Assembly (NCBI RefSeq): GCF_949987535.1
Contig: NW_026645886.1
Span: forward strand, 62,001 to 126,000
Source of the DNA: Balaenoptera acutorostrata
Lineage: Eukaryota > Chordata > Mammalia > Artiodactyla > Balaenopteridae
Length of the DNA stretch: 64,000 bases
Reading direction: 5' to 3'
Within the stretch, counting starts at the first letter, position 1, and every line of letters begins with the position of its first letter. Positions 1 to 9,273 of the stretch are shown here, one piece after another. Below the pieces are notes generated by a model, which saw only the letters and a list, made by a program, of their open reading frames with translations, made no database searches and was not told the origin of the DNA. The position numbers and the translations under genes were made by a program.

Positions 1-1318
1 AACACTAGTGCTTAGGAAAACTATTGGAGGCAGAAGCCGTCAAGGGTAGCTTAGGGTTAGGATTAGGGTTAGGGCGAGGGTTAGGGTACGGTTTAGGGTA
101 CGGGTTCAGGGAGGGGTTCGGGTAGGGCGTAGGGTATGGGTTAGGGTTAGGGTTAGAGTTAGTGTTAGGGTTAGGGCTCGGTTTAGGGTACGGGTTAGGA
201 TTAGGGTATGCGCTAGGGTTAGGGTAGGGGTTAGGGTTAGGGTACGCGTTAGGGTGAGGGTAGTTATTATACCTATCACACTCTCTAGATACCCCTTAGC
301 ACATAAAGGAATATTATTTGGGGGTCCAGCCATGGAGACGAGTTTAGACACGAGGAGAAGATAAGGAACACACCCATTATCAAGAAATCACATTAGGATT
401 CTCTTTTTAACGTGTTCCTTAAAACACTAGTGCTTAGGAAATCTATTGGAGGCAGAAGCCGTCAAGGGTAGCTTAGGGTTAGGGTTAGGGTTAGGGTGAG
501 GGTTAGGATACGGCTTAGGGTACGGGTTCGGGGAGGGGTTCGAGTAGGGCGTAGGGTATGGGTTAGGGTTAGGGTTAGGGCTAGTGTTAGGGTTAGGGCT
601 CGGTTTAGGGTACGGGTTAGGATTAGGGTATGCGTTAGGGTTAGGGTAGGGGTTAGGGTTAGGGTACGCGTTAGGGTGAGGGTAGTTATTAAACCTATCC
701 CACCCTCTAGATACCCCTTAGCACGTAAAGGTATATTATTTGGGGGTCCAGCCATGGAGAAGAGTTTAGACACTAGGAGAAGATAAGGAACACACCCATT
801 ATCACGAAATCACATTAGGATTCTCTTTTTAACGTGTTCCTTAAAACACTAGTGCTTAGGAAATCTATTGGAGGCAGAAGCAGTCAAGGGTAGCTTAGGG
901 TTAGTGTTAGGGTTAGGGTGAGGGCTAGGGTATGGCTTAGGGTACGGGTTCGGGGAGGGGTTCGGGTAGGGCGTAGGGTATGGGTTAGGGTTAGGGTTAG
1001 GGCTAGTGTTAGGGTTAGGGCTCGGTTTAGGTTACGGGTTAGGATTTGGGTACGCGTTAGGGTTAGGGTAGGGTTTAGGGTTAGGGTACGCGTTAGGGTG
1101 AGGGTAGTTATTAAACCTATCCCACTCTCTAGATACCCCTTAGCACGTAAAGGAATATTATTTGGGGGTCCAGCCATGGAGAAGAGTTTAGACACAAGGA
1201 GAAGATATGGAACACACCCATTATCACGAAATCACATTAGGATTCTCTTTTTAACCTGTTCCTTAAAACACTAGTGCTTAGGAAATCTATTGGAGGCAGA
1301 AGCAGTCAAGGGTAGCTT

Positions 1319-1346
1319 AGGGTTAGGGTTAGGGTTAGGGTGAGGG
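1319..1346 (+). other. G-quadruplex-forming motif, telomeric type (representative)
   Basis: Five GGG runs at 1320-1322, 1326-1328, 1332-1334, 1338-1340 and 1344-1346 are separated by three-base loops (TTA, TTA, TTA, TGA). This matches the telomeric G-quadruplex pattern. It recurs in nearly every monomer at the start of the hexamer tract, always on the + strand. Units that lose two hexamers here keep fewer runs in this stretch. Confidence 0.8.
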
Positions 1347-1373
1347 TTAGGGTACGGCTTAGGGTACGGGTTC

Positions 1374-1393
1374 GGGGAGGGGTTCGGGTAGGG
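1374..1393 (+). other. Compact short-loop G-quadruplex motif (representative)
   Basis: GGGG (1374-1377), A, GGGG (1379-1382), TTC, GGG (1386-1388), TA, GGG (1391-1393) gives four G runs with loops of 1, 3 and 2 bases. Short loops generally mean a more stable quadruplex than the TTA-loop telomeric form. The motif is in the consensus, but many units weaken it, for example GGGAGGG in the GGGTTTCGGG subtype at 9696 and 13482, or GGAGGGATTC in the monomers starting at 9274 and 13060. Confidence 0.7.
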
Positions 1394-1526
1394 CGTAGGG
1401 TATGGGTTAGGGTTAGGGTTAGGGCTAGTGTTAGGGTTAGGGCTCGGTTTAGGGTACGGGTTAGGATTAGGGTACGCGTTAGGGATAGGGTAGGGGTTAG
1501 GGTTAGGGTACGCGTTAGGGTGAGGG

Positions 1527-1688
1527 TAGTTATTAAACCTATCCCACTCTCTAGATACCCCTTAGCACGTAAAGGAATATTATTTGGGGGTCCAGCCATG
1601 GAGAAGAGTTTAGACAGGAGGAGAAGATAAGGAACACACCCATTATCACGAAATCACATTAGGATTCTCTTTTTAACCTGTTCCTTAA
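1527..1688 (+). repeat. Non-telomeric trailing flank of the monomer
   Basis: This is the AT-richer part of the unit, running from TAGTTATTAAACC to the TTCCTTAAA just before the next monomer. It carries the most useful subtype markers: CTATCCCAC or CTATCACAC; GCACGTAAAG or GCACATAAAG (a CpG to CpA change); GACACGAGG, GACACTAGG or GACAGGAGG; TCAAGAAATC or TCACGAAATC; and three tail types, CTCTTTTTAACCTG, CTCCTTTAAACCTG and CACAATATGATTC. I recognise no gene, transposon or RNA in it. A T5 run near its end and the palindromic CCATGG are the only short motifs that stand out. Confidence 0.9.
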
Positions 1689-4143
1689 AACACTAGTGCT
1701 TAGGAAATCTATTGGAGGCAGAAGCAGTCAAGGGTAGCTTAGGGTTAGGGTTAGGGTTAGGGTGAGGGTTAGGGTACGGCTTAGGGTACGGGTTCGTGGA
1801 GGGGTTCGAGTAGGGCGTAGGGTATGGGTTAGGTTAGGGTTAGGGCTAGTGTTAGGGTTAGGGCTCGGTTTAGGGTACGGGTTAGGATTAGGGTATGCGT
1901 TAGGGTTAGGGTAGGGGTTAGGGTTAGGGTACGCGTTAGGGTGAGGGTAGTTATTAAACCTATCCCACTCTCTAGATACCCCTTAGCACGTAAAGGAATA
2001 TTATTTGGGGGTCCAGCCATGGAGAAGAGTTTAGACACTAGGAGAAGATAAGGAACACACCCATTATCACGAAATCACATTAGGATTCTCTTTTTAACCT
2101 GTTCCTTAAAACACTAGTGCTTAGGAAATCTATTGGAGGCAGAAGCAGTCAAGGGTAGCTTAGGGTTAGTGTTAGGGTTAGGGTGAGGGCTAGGGTATGG
2201 CTTAGGGTACGGGTTCGGGGAGGGGTTCGGGTAGGGCGTAGGGTATGGGTTAGGGTTAGGGTTAGGGCTAGTGTTAGGTTTAGGGCTCGGTTTAGGGTAC
2301 GGGTTAGGATTAGGGTACGCGTTAGGGTTAGGATAGGGGTTAGGGTTAGGGTACGCTTTAGGGTGAGGGTAGTTATTAAATCTATCCCACTCTCTAGATA
2401 CCCCTTAGCACGTAAAGGAATATTATTTGGGGGTCCAGCCATGGAGAAGAGTTTAGACACGAGGAGAAGATAAGGAACACACCCATTATCAAGAAATCAC
2501 ATTAGGATTCTCTTTTTAACCTGTTCCTTAAAACACTAGTGCTTAGGAAATCTATTGGAGGCAGAAGCCGTCAAGGGTAGCTTAGGGTTAGGGTTAGGGT
2601 TAGGGTGAGGGTTAGGGTACGGTTTAGGGTACGGGTTCAGGGAGGGGTACGGGTAGGGCGTAGGGTATGGGTTAGGGTTAGGGTTAGAGTTAGTGTTAGG
2701 TTTAGGGCTCGGTTTAGGGTACGGGTTAGGATTAGGGTACGCGCTAGGGTTAGGTTAGGGGTTAGAGTTAGGGTACGCGTTAGGGTGAGGATAGTTATTA
2801 AACCTATCCCACTCTCTAGATACCCCTTAGCACGTAAAGGAATATTGTTTGGGGGTCCAGCCATGGAGAAGAGTTTAGACACTAGGAGAAGATAAGGAAC
2901 ACACCCATTATCACGAAATCATATTAGGATTCTCTTTTTAACCTGTTCCTTAAAACACTAGTGCTTAGGAAATCTATTGGAGGCAGAAGCAGTCAAGGGT
3001 AGCTTAGGGTTAGTGTTAGGGTTAGGGTGAGGGCTAGGGTATGGCTTAGGTACGGGTTCGGGGAGGGGTTCGGGTAGGGCGTAGGGTATGGGTTAGGGTT
3101 AGGGTTAGGGCTAGTGTTAGGTTTAGGGCTCGGTTTAGGGTACGGGTTAGGATTAGGGTACGCGTTAGGGTTAGGGTAGGGGTTAGGGTTAGTGTACGCG
3201 TTAGGGTGAGGGTAGTTATTAAACCTATCCCACTCTCTAGATACCCCTTAGCACGTACAGGAATATTATTGGGGGTCCAGCCATGGAGAAGAGTTTAGAC
3301 ACTAGGAGAAGATAAGGAACACACCCATTTTCACGAAATCACATTAGGATTCTCTTTTTAACCTGTTCCTTAAAACACTAGTGCTTAGGAAAACTATTGG
3401 AGGCAGAAGCCGTCAAGGGTAGCTTAGGGTTAGGGTTAGGGTTAGGGTGAGGGTTAGGGTACGGCTTAGGGTACGGGTTCGGGGAGGGGTTCGGGTAGGG
3501 CGTACGGTATGGGTTAGGGTTAGGGTTAGGGTTAGTGTTAGGGTTAGGGCTCGGTTTAGGGTACGGGTTAGGATTAGGGTACGCGTTAGGGTTAGGGTAG
3601 GGGTTAGGGTTAGTGTACGCGTTAGGGTGAGGGTAGTTATTAAACCTATCCCACTCTCTAGATACCCCTTAGCACGTAAAGGAATATTACTTGGGGGTCC
3701 AGCCATGGAGAAGAGTTTAGACATGAGGAGAAATAAGGAACACACCCATTATCACGAAATCACATTAGGATTCTCTTTTTAACCTGTTCCTTAAAACACT
3801 AGTGCTTAGGAAATCTATTGGAGGCAGAAGCAGTCAAGGGTAGCTTCGGGTTAGGGTTAGGGTTAGGGTGAGGGTTAGGGTACGGCTTAGGGTACGGGTT
3901 CGGGGAGGGGTTCGGGTAGGGCGTAGGGTATGGGTTAGGGTTAGGGTTAGGGCTAGTGTTAGGTTTAGGGCTCGGTTTAGGGTACGGGTTAGGATTAGTG
4001 TACGCGTTAGGGTTAGGGTAGGGGTTAGGGTTAGGGTACGCGTTAGGGTGGGGGTAGTTATTAAACCTATCACACTCTCTAGATACCCCTTAGCACGTAA
4101 AGGAATATTATTTGGGGGTCCAGCCATGGAGAAGAGTTTAGAC
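1616..4143 (+). repeat. Array segment 2: six-monomer (2528-bp) source block
   Basis: Monomer starts inside are 1689, 2110, 2532, 2954, 3374 and 3795. Private mutations that identify it include GCGTACGGTATG near 3510, ACCCATTTTCACG near 3325, ACGTACAGGAATATTATTGG near 3255, a missing base in GGCTTAGGTACGG near 3045 and the short GAGAAATAAGG near 3727. Bases 2284-4143 reappear at 4812-6671, bases 1616-2765 at 6672-7821, and about 3608-4857 at 7822-9071, with essentially no differences that I could see. Confidence 0.9.
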
Positions 4144-4811
4144 ACGAGGAGAAGATAAGGAACACACCCATTATCAAGAAATCACATTAGGATTCTCTTT
4201 TCACCTGTTCCTTAAAACACTAGTGCTTAGGAAATCTATTGGAGGCAGAAGCAGTCAAGGGTAGCTTAGGGTTAGGGTTAGGGTTAGGGTGAGGGTTAGG
4301 GTATGGCTTAGGGTACGGGTTCGGGGAGGGGTTCGGGTAGGGCGTAGGGTATGGGTTAGGGTTAGGGTTAGGGTTAGTGTTAGGGTTAGGGCTCGGTTTA
4401 GGGTACGGGTTAGGATTAGGGTACGCGTTAGTGTTAGGGTAGGGGTTAGGGTTAGGGTACTCGATAGGGTGAGGTTAGTTATTAAACCTATCCCACTCTC
4501 TAGATACCCCTTAGCACGTAAAGGAATATTATTTGGGGGTCCAGCCATGGAGAAGAGTTTAGACACTAGGAGAAGATAAGGAACACACCCATTATCAAGA
4601 AATCACATTAGGATTCTCTTTTTAACCTGTTCCTTAAAACACTAGTGCTTAGGAAATCTATTGGAGGCAGAAGCAGTCAAGGGTAGCTTAGGGTTAGGGT
4701 GAGGGTTAGGGTGAGGGTTAGGGTACGGCTTAGGGTATGGGTTCGGGGAGGGGTTCGGGTAGGGCGTAGGGTATGGGTTAGGGTTAGGGTTAGGGCTAGT
4801 GTTAGGGTTAG
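4144..4811 (+). repeat. Array segment 3: spacer between the 2528-bp copies
   Basis: Holds the monomer starting at 4216 and the left part of that at 4638. It lacks a matching copy at minus 2528 but is itself copied at 8358-9025, offset 4214. Markers are CTTTTCACCTG near 4197, GTACTCGATAGGG near 4460 with GAGGTTAG, and a doubled GGGTGAGGGTTA at 4689-4713. Confidence 0.85.
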
Positions 4812-6671
4812 GGCTCGGTTTAGGGTACGGGTTAGGATTAGGGTACGCGTTAGGGTTAGGATAGGGGTTAGGGTTAGGGTACGCTTTAGGGTGAGGGTAG
4901 TTATTAAATCTATCCCACTCTCTAGATACCCCTTAGCACGTAAAGGAATATTATTTGGGGGTCCAGCCATGGAGAAGAGTTTAGACACGAGGAGAAGATA
5001 AGGAACACACCCATTATCAAGAAATCACATTAGGATTCTCTTTTTAACCTGTTCCTTAAAACACTAGTGCTTAGGAAATCTATTGGAGGCAGAAGCCGTC
5101 AAGGGTAGCTTAGGGTTAGGGTTAGGGTTAGGGTGAGGGTTAGGGTACGGTTTAGGGTACGGGTTCAGGGAGGGGTACGGGTAGGGCGTAGGGTATGGGT
5201 TAGGGTTAGGGTTAGAGTTAGTGTTAGGTTTAGGGCTCGGTTTAGGGTACGGGTTAGGATTAGGGTACGCGCTAGGGTTAGGTTAGGGGTTAGAGTTAGG
5301 GTACGCGTTAGGGTGAGGATAGTTATTAAACCTATCCCACTCTCTAGATACCCCTTAGCACGTAAAGGAATATTGTTTGGGGGTCCAGCCATGGAGAAGA
5401 GTTTAGACACTAGGAGAAGATAAGGAACACACCCATTATCACGAAATCATATTAGGATTCTCTTTTTAACCTGTTCCTTAAAACACTAGTGCTTAGGAAA
5501 TCTATTGGAGGCAGAAGCAGTCAAGGGTAGCTTAGGGTTAGTGTTAGGGTTAGGGTGAGGGCTAGGGTATGGCTTAGGTACGGGTTCGGGGAGGGGTTCG
5601 GGTAGGGCGTAGGGTATGGGTTAGGGTTAGGGTTAGGGCTAGTGTTAGGTTTAGGGCTCGGTTTAGGGTACGGGTTAGGATTAGGGTACGCGTTAGGGTT
5701 AGGGTAGGGGTTAGGGTTAGTGTACGCGTTAGGGTGAGGGTAGTTATTAAACCTATCCCACTCTCTAGATACCCCTTAGCACGTACAGGAATATTATTGG
5801 GGGTCCAGCCATGGAGAAGAGTTTAGACACTAGGAGAAGATAAGGAACACACCCATTTTCACGAAATCACATTAGGATTCTCTTTTTAACCTGTTCCTTA
5901 AAACACTAGTGCTTAGGAAAACTATTGGAGGCAGAAGCCGTCAAGGGTAGCTTAGGGTTAGGGTTAGGGTTAGGGTGAGGGTTAGGGTACGGCTTAGGGT
6001 ACGGGTTCGGGGAGGGGTTCGGGTAGGGCGTACGGTATGGGTTAGGGTTAGGGTTAGGGTTAGTGTTAGGGTTAGGGCTCGGTTTAGGGTACGGGTTAGG
6101 ATTAGGGTACGCGTTAGGGTTAGGGTAGGGGTTAGGGTTAGTGTACGCGTTAGGGTGAGGGTAGTTATTAAACCTATCCCACTCTCTAGATACCCCTTAG
6201 CACGTAAAGGAATATTACTTGGGGGTCCAGCCATGGAGAAGAGTTTAGACATGAGGAGAAATAAGGAACACACCCATTATCACGAAATCACATTAGGATT
6301 CTCTTTTTAACCTGTTCCTTAAAACACTAGTGCTTAGGAAATCTATTGGAGGCAGAAGCAGTCAAGGGTAGCTTCGGGTTAGGGTTAGGGTTAGGGTGAG
6401 GGTTAGGGTACGGCTTAGGGTACGGGTTCGGGGAGGGGTTCGGGTAGGGCGTAGGGTATGGGTTAGGGTTAGGGTTAGGGCTAGTGTTAGGTTTAGGGCT
6501 CGGTTTAGGGTACGGGTTAGGATTAGTGTACGCGTTAGGGTTAGGGTAGGGGTTAGGGTTAGGGTACGCGTTAGGGTGGGGGTAGTTATTAAACCTATCA
6601 CACTCTCTAGATACCCCTTAGCACGTAAAGGAATATTATTTGGGGGTCCAGCCATGGAGAAGAGTTTAGAC
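4812..6671 (+). repeat. Array segment 4: copy of 2284-4143 at offset 2528
   Basis: Monomer starts inside are 5060, 5482, 5902 and 6323. All private mutations of the source are present at plus 2528: ACCCATTTTCACG, GCGTACGGTATG, ACGTACAGG with the shortened ATTATTGG, and GAGAAATAAGG. The left junction lies where GTGTTAGGTTTAGG (near 2275) is replaced by GTGTTAGGGTTAGG (near 4803) while GTTAGGATAGGGG is shared. The right junction lies between CTATCACAC at about 6600 and GACAGGAGG at about 6671, where the sequence switches to a copy of the unit at 1267. Confidence 0.9.
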
Positions 6672-7821
6672 AGGAGGAGAAGATAAGGAACACACCCATT
6701 ATCACGAAATCACATTAGGATTCTCTTTTTAACCTGTTCCTTAAAACACTAGTGCTTAGGAAATCTATTGGAGGCAGAAGCAGTCAAGGGTAGCTTAGGG
6801 TTAGGGTTAGGGTTAGGGTGATGGTTAGGGTACGGCTTAGGGTACGGGTTCGTGGAGGGGTTCGAGTAGGGCGTAGGGTATGGGTTAGGTTAGGGTTAGG
6901 GCTAGTGTTAGGGTTAGGGCTCGGTTTAGGGTACGGGTTAGGATTAGGGTATGCGTTAGGGTTAGGGTAGGGGTTAGGGTTAGGGTACGCGTTAGGGTGA
7001 GGGTAGTTATTAAACCTATCCCACTCTCTAGATACCCCTTAGCACGTAAAGGAATATTATTTGGGGGTCCAGCCATGGAGAAGAGTTTAGACACTAGGAG
7101 AAGATAAGGAACACACCCATTATCACGAAATCACATTAGGATTCTCTTTTTAACCTGTTCCTTAAAACACTAGTGCTTAGGAAATCTATTGGAGGCAGAA
7201 GCAGTCAAGGGTAGCTTAGGGTTAGTGTTAGGGTTAGGGTGAGGGCTAGGGTATGGCTTAGGGTACGGGTTCGGGGAGGGGTTCGGGTAGGGCGTAGGGT
7301 ATGGGTTAGGGTTAGGGTTAGGGCTAGTGTTAGGTTTAGGGCTCGGTTTAGGGTACGGGTTAGGATTAGGGTACGCGTTAGGGTTAGGATAGGGGTTAGG
7401 GTTAGGGTACGCTTTAGGGTGAGGGTAGTTATTAAATCTATCCCACTCTCTAGATACCCCTTAGCACGTAAAGGAATATTATTTGGGGGTCCAGCCATGG
7501 AGAAGAGTTTAGACACGAGGAGAAGATAAGGAACACACCCATTATCAAGAAATCACATTAGGATTCTCTTTTTAACCTGTTCCTTAAAACACTAGTGCTT
7601 AGGAAATCTATTGGAGGCAGAAGCCGTCAAGGGTAGCTTAGGGTTAGGGTTAGGGTTAGGGTGAGGGTTAGGGTACGGTTTAGGGTACGGGTTCAGGGAG
7701 GGGTACGGGTAGGGCGTAGGGTATGGGTTAGGGTTAGGGTTAGAGTTAGTGTTAGGTTTAGGGCTCGGTTTAGGGTACGGGTTAGGATTAGGGTACGCGC
7801 TAGGGTTAGGTTAGGGGTTAG
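6672..7821 (+). repeat. Array segment 5: copy of 1616-2765 at offset 5056
   Basis: Monomer starts inside are 6745, 7166 and 7588. The 421-bp unit with GGGTTAGGTTAGGG, the GTGGAGGGG and GTTCGAGTAGG states, and the GTTAGGATAGGGG unit all appear in the same order as at 1689-2765. One difference noticed is GGTGATGG near 6829 against GGTGAGGG in the source. The segment ends inside the unit starting at 7588, which continues as a different monomer type. Confidence 0.88.
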
Positions 7822-8008
7822 GGTTAGTGTACGCGTTAGGGTGAGGGTAGTTATTAAACCTATCCCACTCTCTAGATACCCCTTAGCACGTAAAGGAATA
7901 TTACTTGGGGGTCCAGCCATGGAGAAGAGTTTAGACATGAGGAGAAATAAGGAACACACCCATTATCACGAAATCACATTAGGATTCTCTTTTTAACCTG
8001 TTCCTTAA
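7588..8008 (+). repeat. Chimeric monomer with a precisely placed junction
   Basis: The left part equals the monomer at 2532 (GGGTTCAGGG, GGGGTACGGG, GAGTTAGTG, GCGCTAGGGTTAGGTTAGGG). The right part equals the monomer at 3374 (TTAGTGTACGCG, ATTACTTGGGG, GACATGAGGAGAAATAAGG). T at 7811 is the last base specific to the left parent and G at 7822 the first specific to the right parent, so the exchange fell within about 7812-7821, inside the hexamer tract. Confidence 0.9.
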
Positions 8009-9071
8009 AACACTAGTGCTTAGGAAATCTATTGGAGGCAGAAGCAGTCAAGGGTAGCTTCGGGTTAGGGTTAGGGTTAGGGTGAGGGTTAGGGTACGGC
8101 TTAGGGTACGGGTTCGGGGAGGGGTTCGGGTAGGGCGTAGGGTATGGGTTAGGGTTAGGGTTAGGGCTAGTGTTAGGTTTAGGGCTCGGTTTAGGGTACG
8201 GGTTAGGATTAGTGTACGCGTTAGGGTTAGGGTAGGGGTTAGGGTTAGGGTACGCGTTAGGGTGGGGGTAGTTATTAAACCTATCACACTCTCTAGATAC
8301 CCCTTAGCACGTAAAGGAATATTATTTGGGGGTCCAGCCATGGAGAAGAGTTTAGACACGAGGAGAAGATAAGGAACACACCCATTATCAAGAAATCACA
8401 TTAGGATTCTCTTTTCACCTGTTCCTTAAAACACTAGTGCTTAGGAAATCTATTGGAGGCAGAAGCAGTCAAGGGTAGCTTAGGGTTAGGGTTAGGGTTA
8501 GGGTGAGGGTTAGGGTATGGCTTAGGGTACGGGTTCGGGGAGGGGTTCGGGTAGGGCGTAGGGTATGGGTTAGGGTTAGGGTTAGGGTTAGTGTTAGGGT
8601 TAGGGCTCGGTTTAGGGTACGGGTTAGGATTAGGGTACGCGTTAGTGTTAGGGTAGGGGTTAGGGTTAGGGTACTCGATAGGGTGAGGTTAGTTATTAAA
8701 CCTATCCCACTCTCTAGATACCCCTTAGCACGTAAAGGAATATTATTTGGGGGTCCAGCCATGGAGAAGAGTTTAGACACTAGGAGAAGATAAGGAACAC
8801 ACCCATTATCAAGAAATCACATTAGGATTCTCTTTTTAACCTGTTCCTTAAAACACTAGTGCTTAGGAAATCTATTGGAGGCAGAAGCAGTCAAGGGTAG
8901 CTTAGGGTTAGGGTGAGGGTTAGGGTGAGGGTTAGGGTACGGCTTAGGGTATGGGTTCGGGGAGGGGTTCGGGTAGGGCGTAGGGTATGGTTTAGGGTTA
9001 GGGTTAGGGCTAGTGTTAGGGTTAGGGCTCGGTTTAGGGTACGGGTTAGGATTAGGGTACGCGTTAGGGTT
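7822..9071 (+). repeat. Array segment 6: copy of 3608-4857 at offset 4214
   Basis: Monomer starts inside are 8009, 8430 and 8852. The segment begins within the chimeric monomer 7588-8008 and skips two monomers (842 bp) relative to the previous segment. It carries TTAGTGTACGCG, ATTACTTGGGG, GAGAAATAAGG, the CTTTTCACCTG tail and GTACTCGATAGGG exactly as in the source. The last unit adds a private ATGGTTTAGGG near 8988, and after about 9071 it matches the monomer at 12638. Confidence 0.88.
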
Positions 9072-9273
9072 AGGGTAGGGGTTAGGGTTAGGGTACGTGT
9101 TAGGGTGAGGGTAGTTATTAAACCTATCACACTCTCTAGATACCCCTTATCACATAAAGGAATATTATTTGGGGGTCCAGCCATGGAGAAGAATTTAGAT
9201 ACGAGGAGAAGATAAGGAACACACCCATTATCAAGAAATCACATTAGGATTCTCCTTTAAACCTGTTCCTTAA

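Larger units (their letters stand above)
1317..1526 (+). repeat. Degenerate telomeric tract: 35 hexamers in one register
   Basis: Read in steps of six from 1317, every hexamer is TTAGGG or a near relative and the register never slips. In the consensus, exact TTAGGG fills slots 1-4, 6, 8, 16-18, 20, 21, 23, 26, 28, 29, 31, 32 and 34, which is 18 of 35. Variants are TGAGGG (5, 35), TACGGC (7), TACGGG (9, 24), TTCGGG (10, 12), GAGGGG (11), TAGGGC (13), GTAGGG (14), TATGGG (15), CTAGTG (19), CTCGGT (22), TTAGGA (25), TACGCG (27, 33) and TAGGGG (30). The same variants sit in the same slots across the array, so the tract had decayed before it was amplified. Many TTAGGGTTA stretches remain, which in animals is the core site of the Myb-type TRF1/TRF2 proteins. 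Whether anything binds here is inference. Confidence 0.95.
1..1615 (+). repeat. Array segment 1: left edge, monomers 1-4
   Basis: Monomer starts are 1, 423, 845 and 1267. The window begins at a monomer boundary only by the register chosen. These units match those at 32795, 33217, 33639 and 34061 in order, including shared rare states: CATGGAGACGAG and AACGTGTTCC in the first, GATACGGCTT and TTCGAGTAGG in the second, GATTTGGGTAC and GATATGGAAC in the third, GACAGGAGG in the fourth. Scattered differences show the copy is not recent, for example CCACCCTCT and AAAGGTATA here against CCACTCTCT and AAAGGAATA there. Confidence 0.9.
1267..1688 (+). repeat. Representative 422-bp monomer (fourth in the array)
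   Basis: This unit shows the consensus layout: leading flank 1267-1316 (50 bp), hexamer tract 1317-1526 (210 bp) and trailing flank 1527-1688 (162 bp). Palindromic sites that recur in most units are CACTAGTG at 1269-1276 (contains ACTAGT), TCTAGA at 1550-1555, CCATGG at 1596-1601, and ACGCGT at 1474-1479 and 1510-1515. One private change here is ATAGGG instead of TTAGGG at 1485-1490; it is shared with monomers at 34061, 35327, 37015, 41223, 43333, 50071 and 51759, which makes it a useful lineage marker. The register is arbitrary. Linked variants such as TCAAG/TCACG in the trailing flank and GCCGTC/GCAGTC in the next leading flank cross the chosen boundary, so the unit that is really exchanged need not begin here. 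Confidence 0.95.

Noticed and set aside
462..786. Roughly one hundred codon open frames in every monomer, on both strands
   Set aside because: They come from stop-free frames of TTAGGG-like hexamers and are repeated with the monomer. Length changes and amino-acid variation follow the DNA repeat, not a protein. I list no CDS.
918..1274. 118-codon plus-strand frames at 918, 33712, 34978, 40874, 42140 and 49722
   Set aside because: A single base change (GATAAGG to GATATGG) removes the usual stop and the frame runs into the next leading flank. It is a lineage marker, not a gene.
1269..1276. CACTAGTG and CCATGG palindromes as protein-binding sites
   Set aside because: Short palindromes are common and several monomers have lost CACTAGTG (CACTTGTG, CACTACTG) without other change. 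They are useful as restriction landmarks but there is no evidence of function.
1311..1400. Pol III internal promoter (A-box-like TAGCTTAGGG and B-box-like GGTTCGAGTAG) with a T5 terminator near the unit end
   Set aside because: Both boxes miss key positions (the Y of the A box and the final CC of the B box), the B-like form is present only in the GTTCGAGTAGG subtype, and no cloverleaf can be drawn. The match is what G-rich hexamers give by chance.
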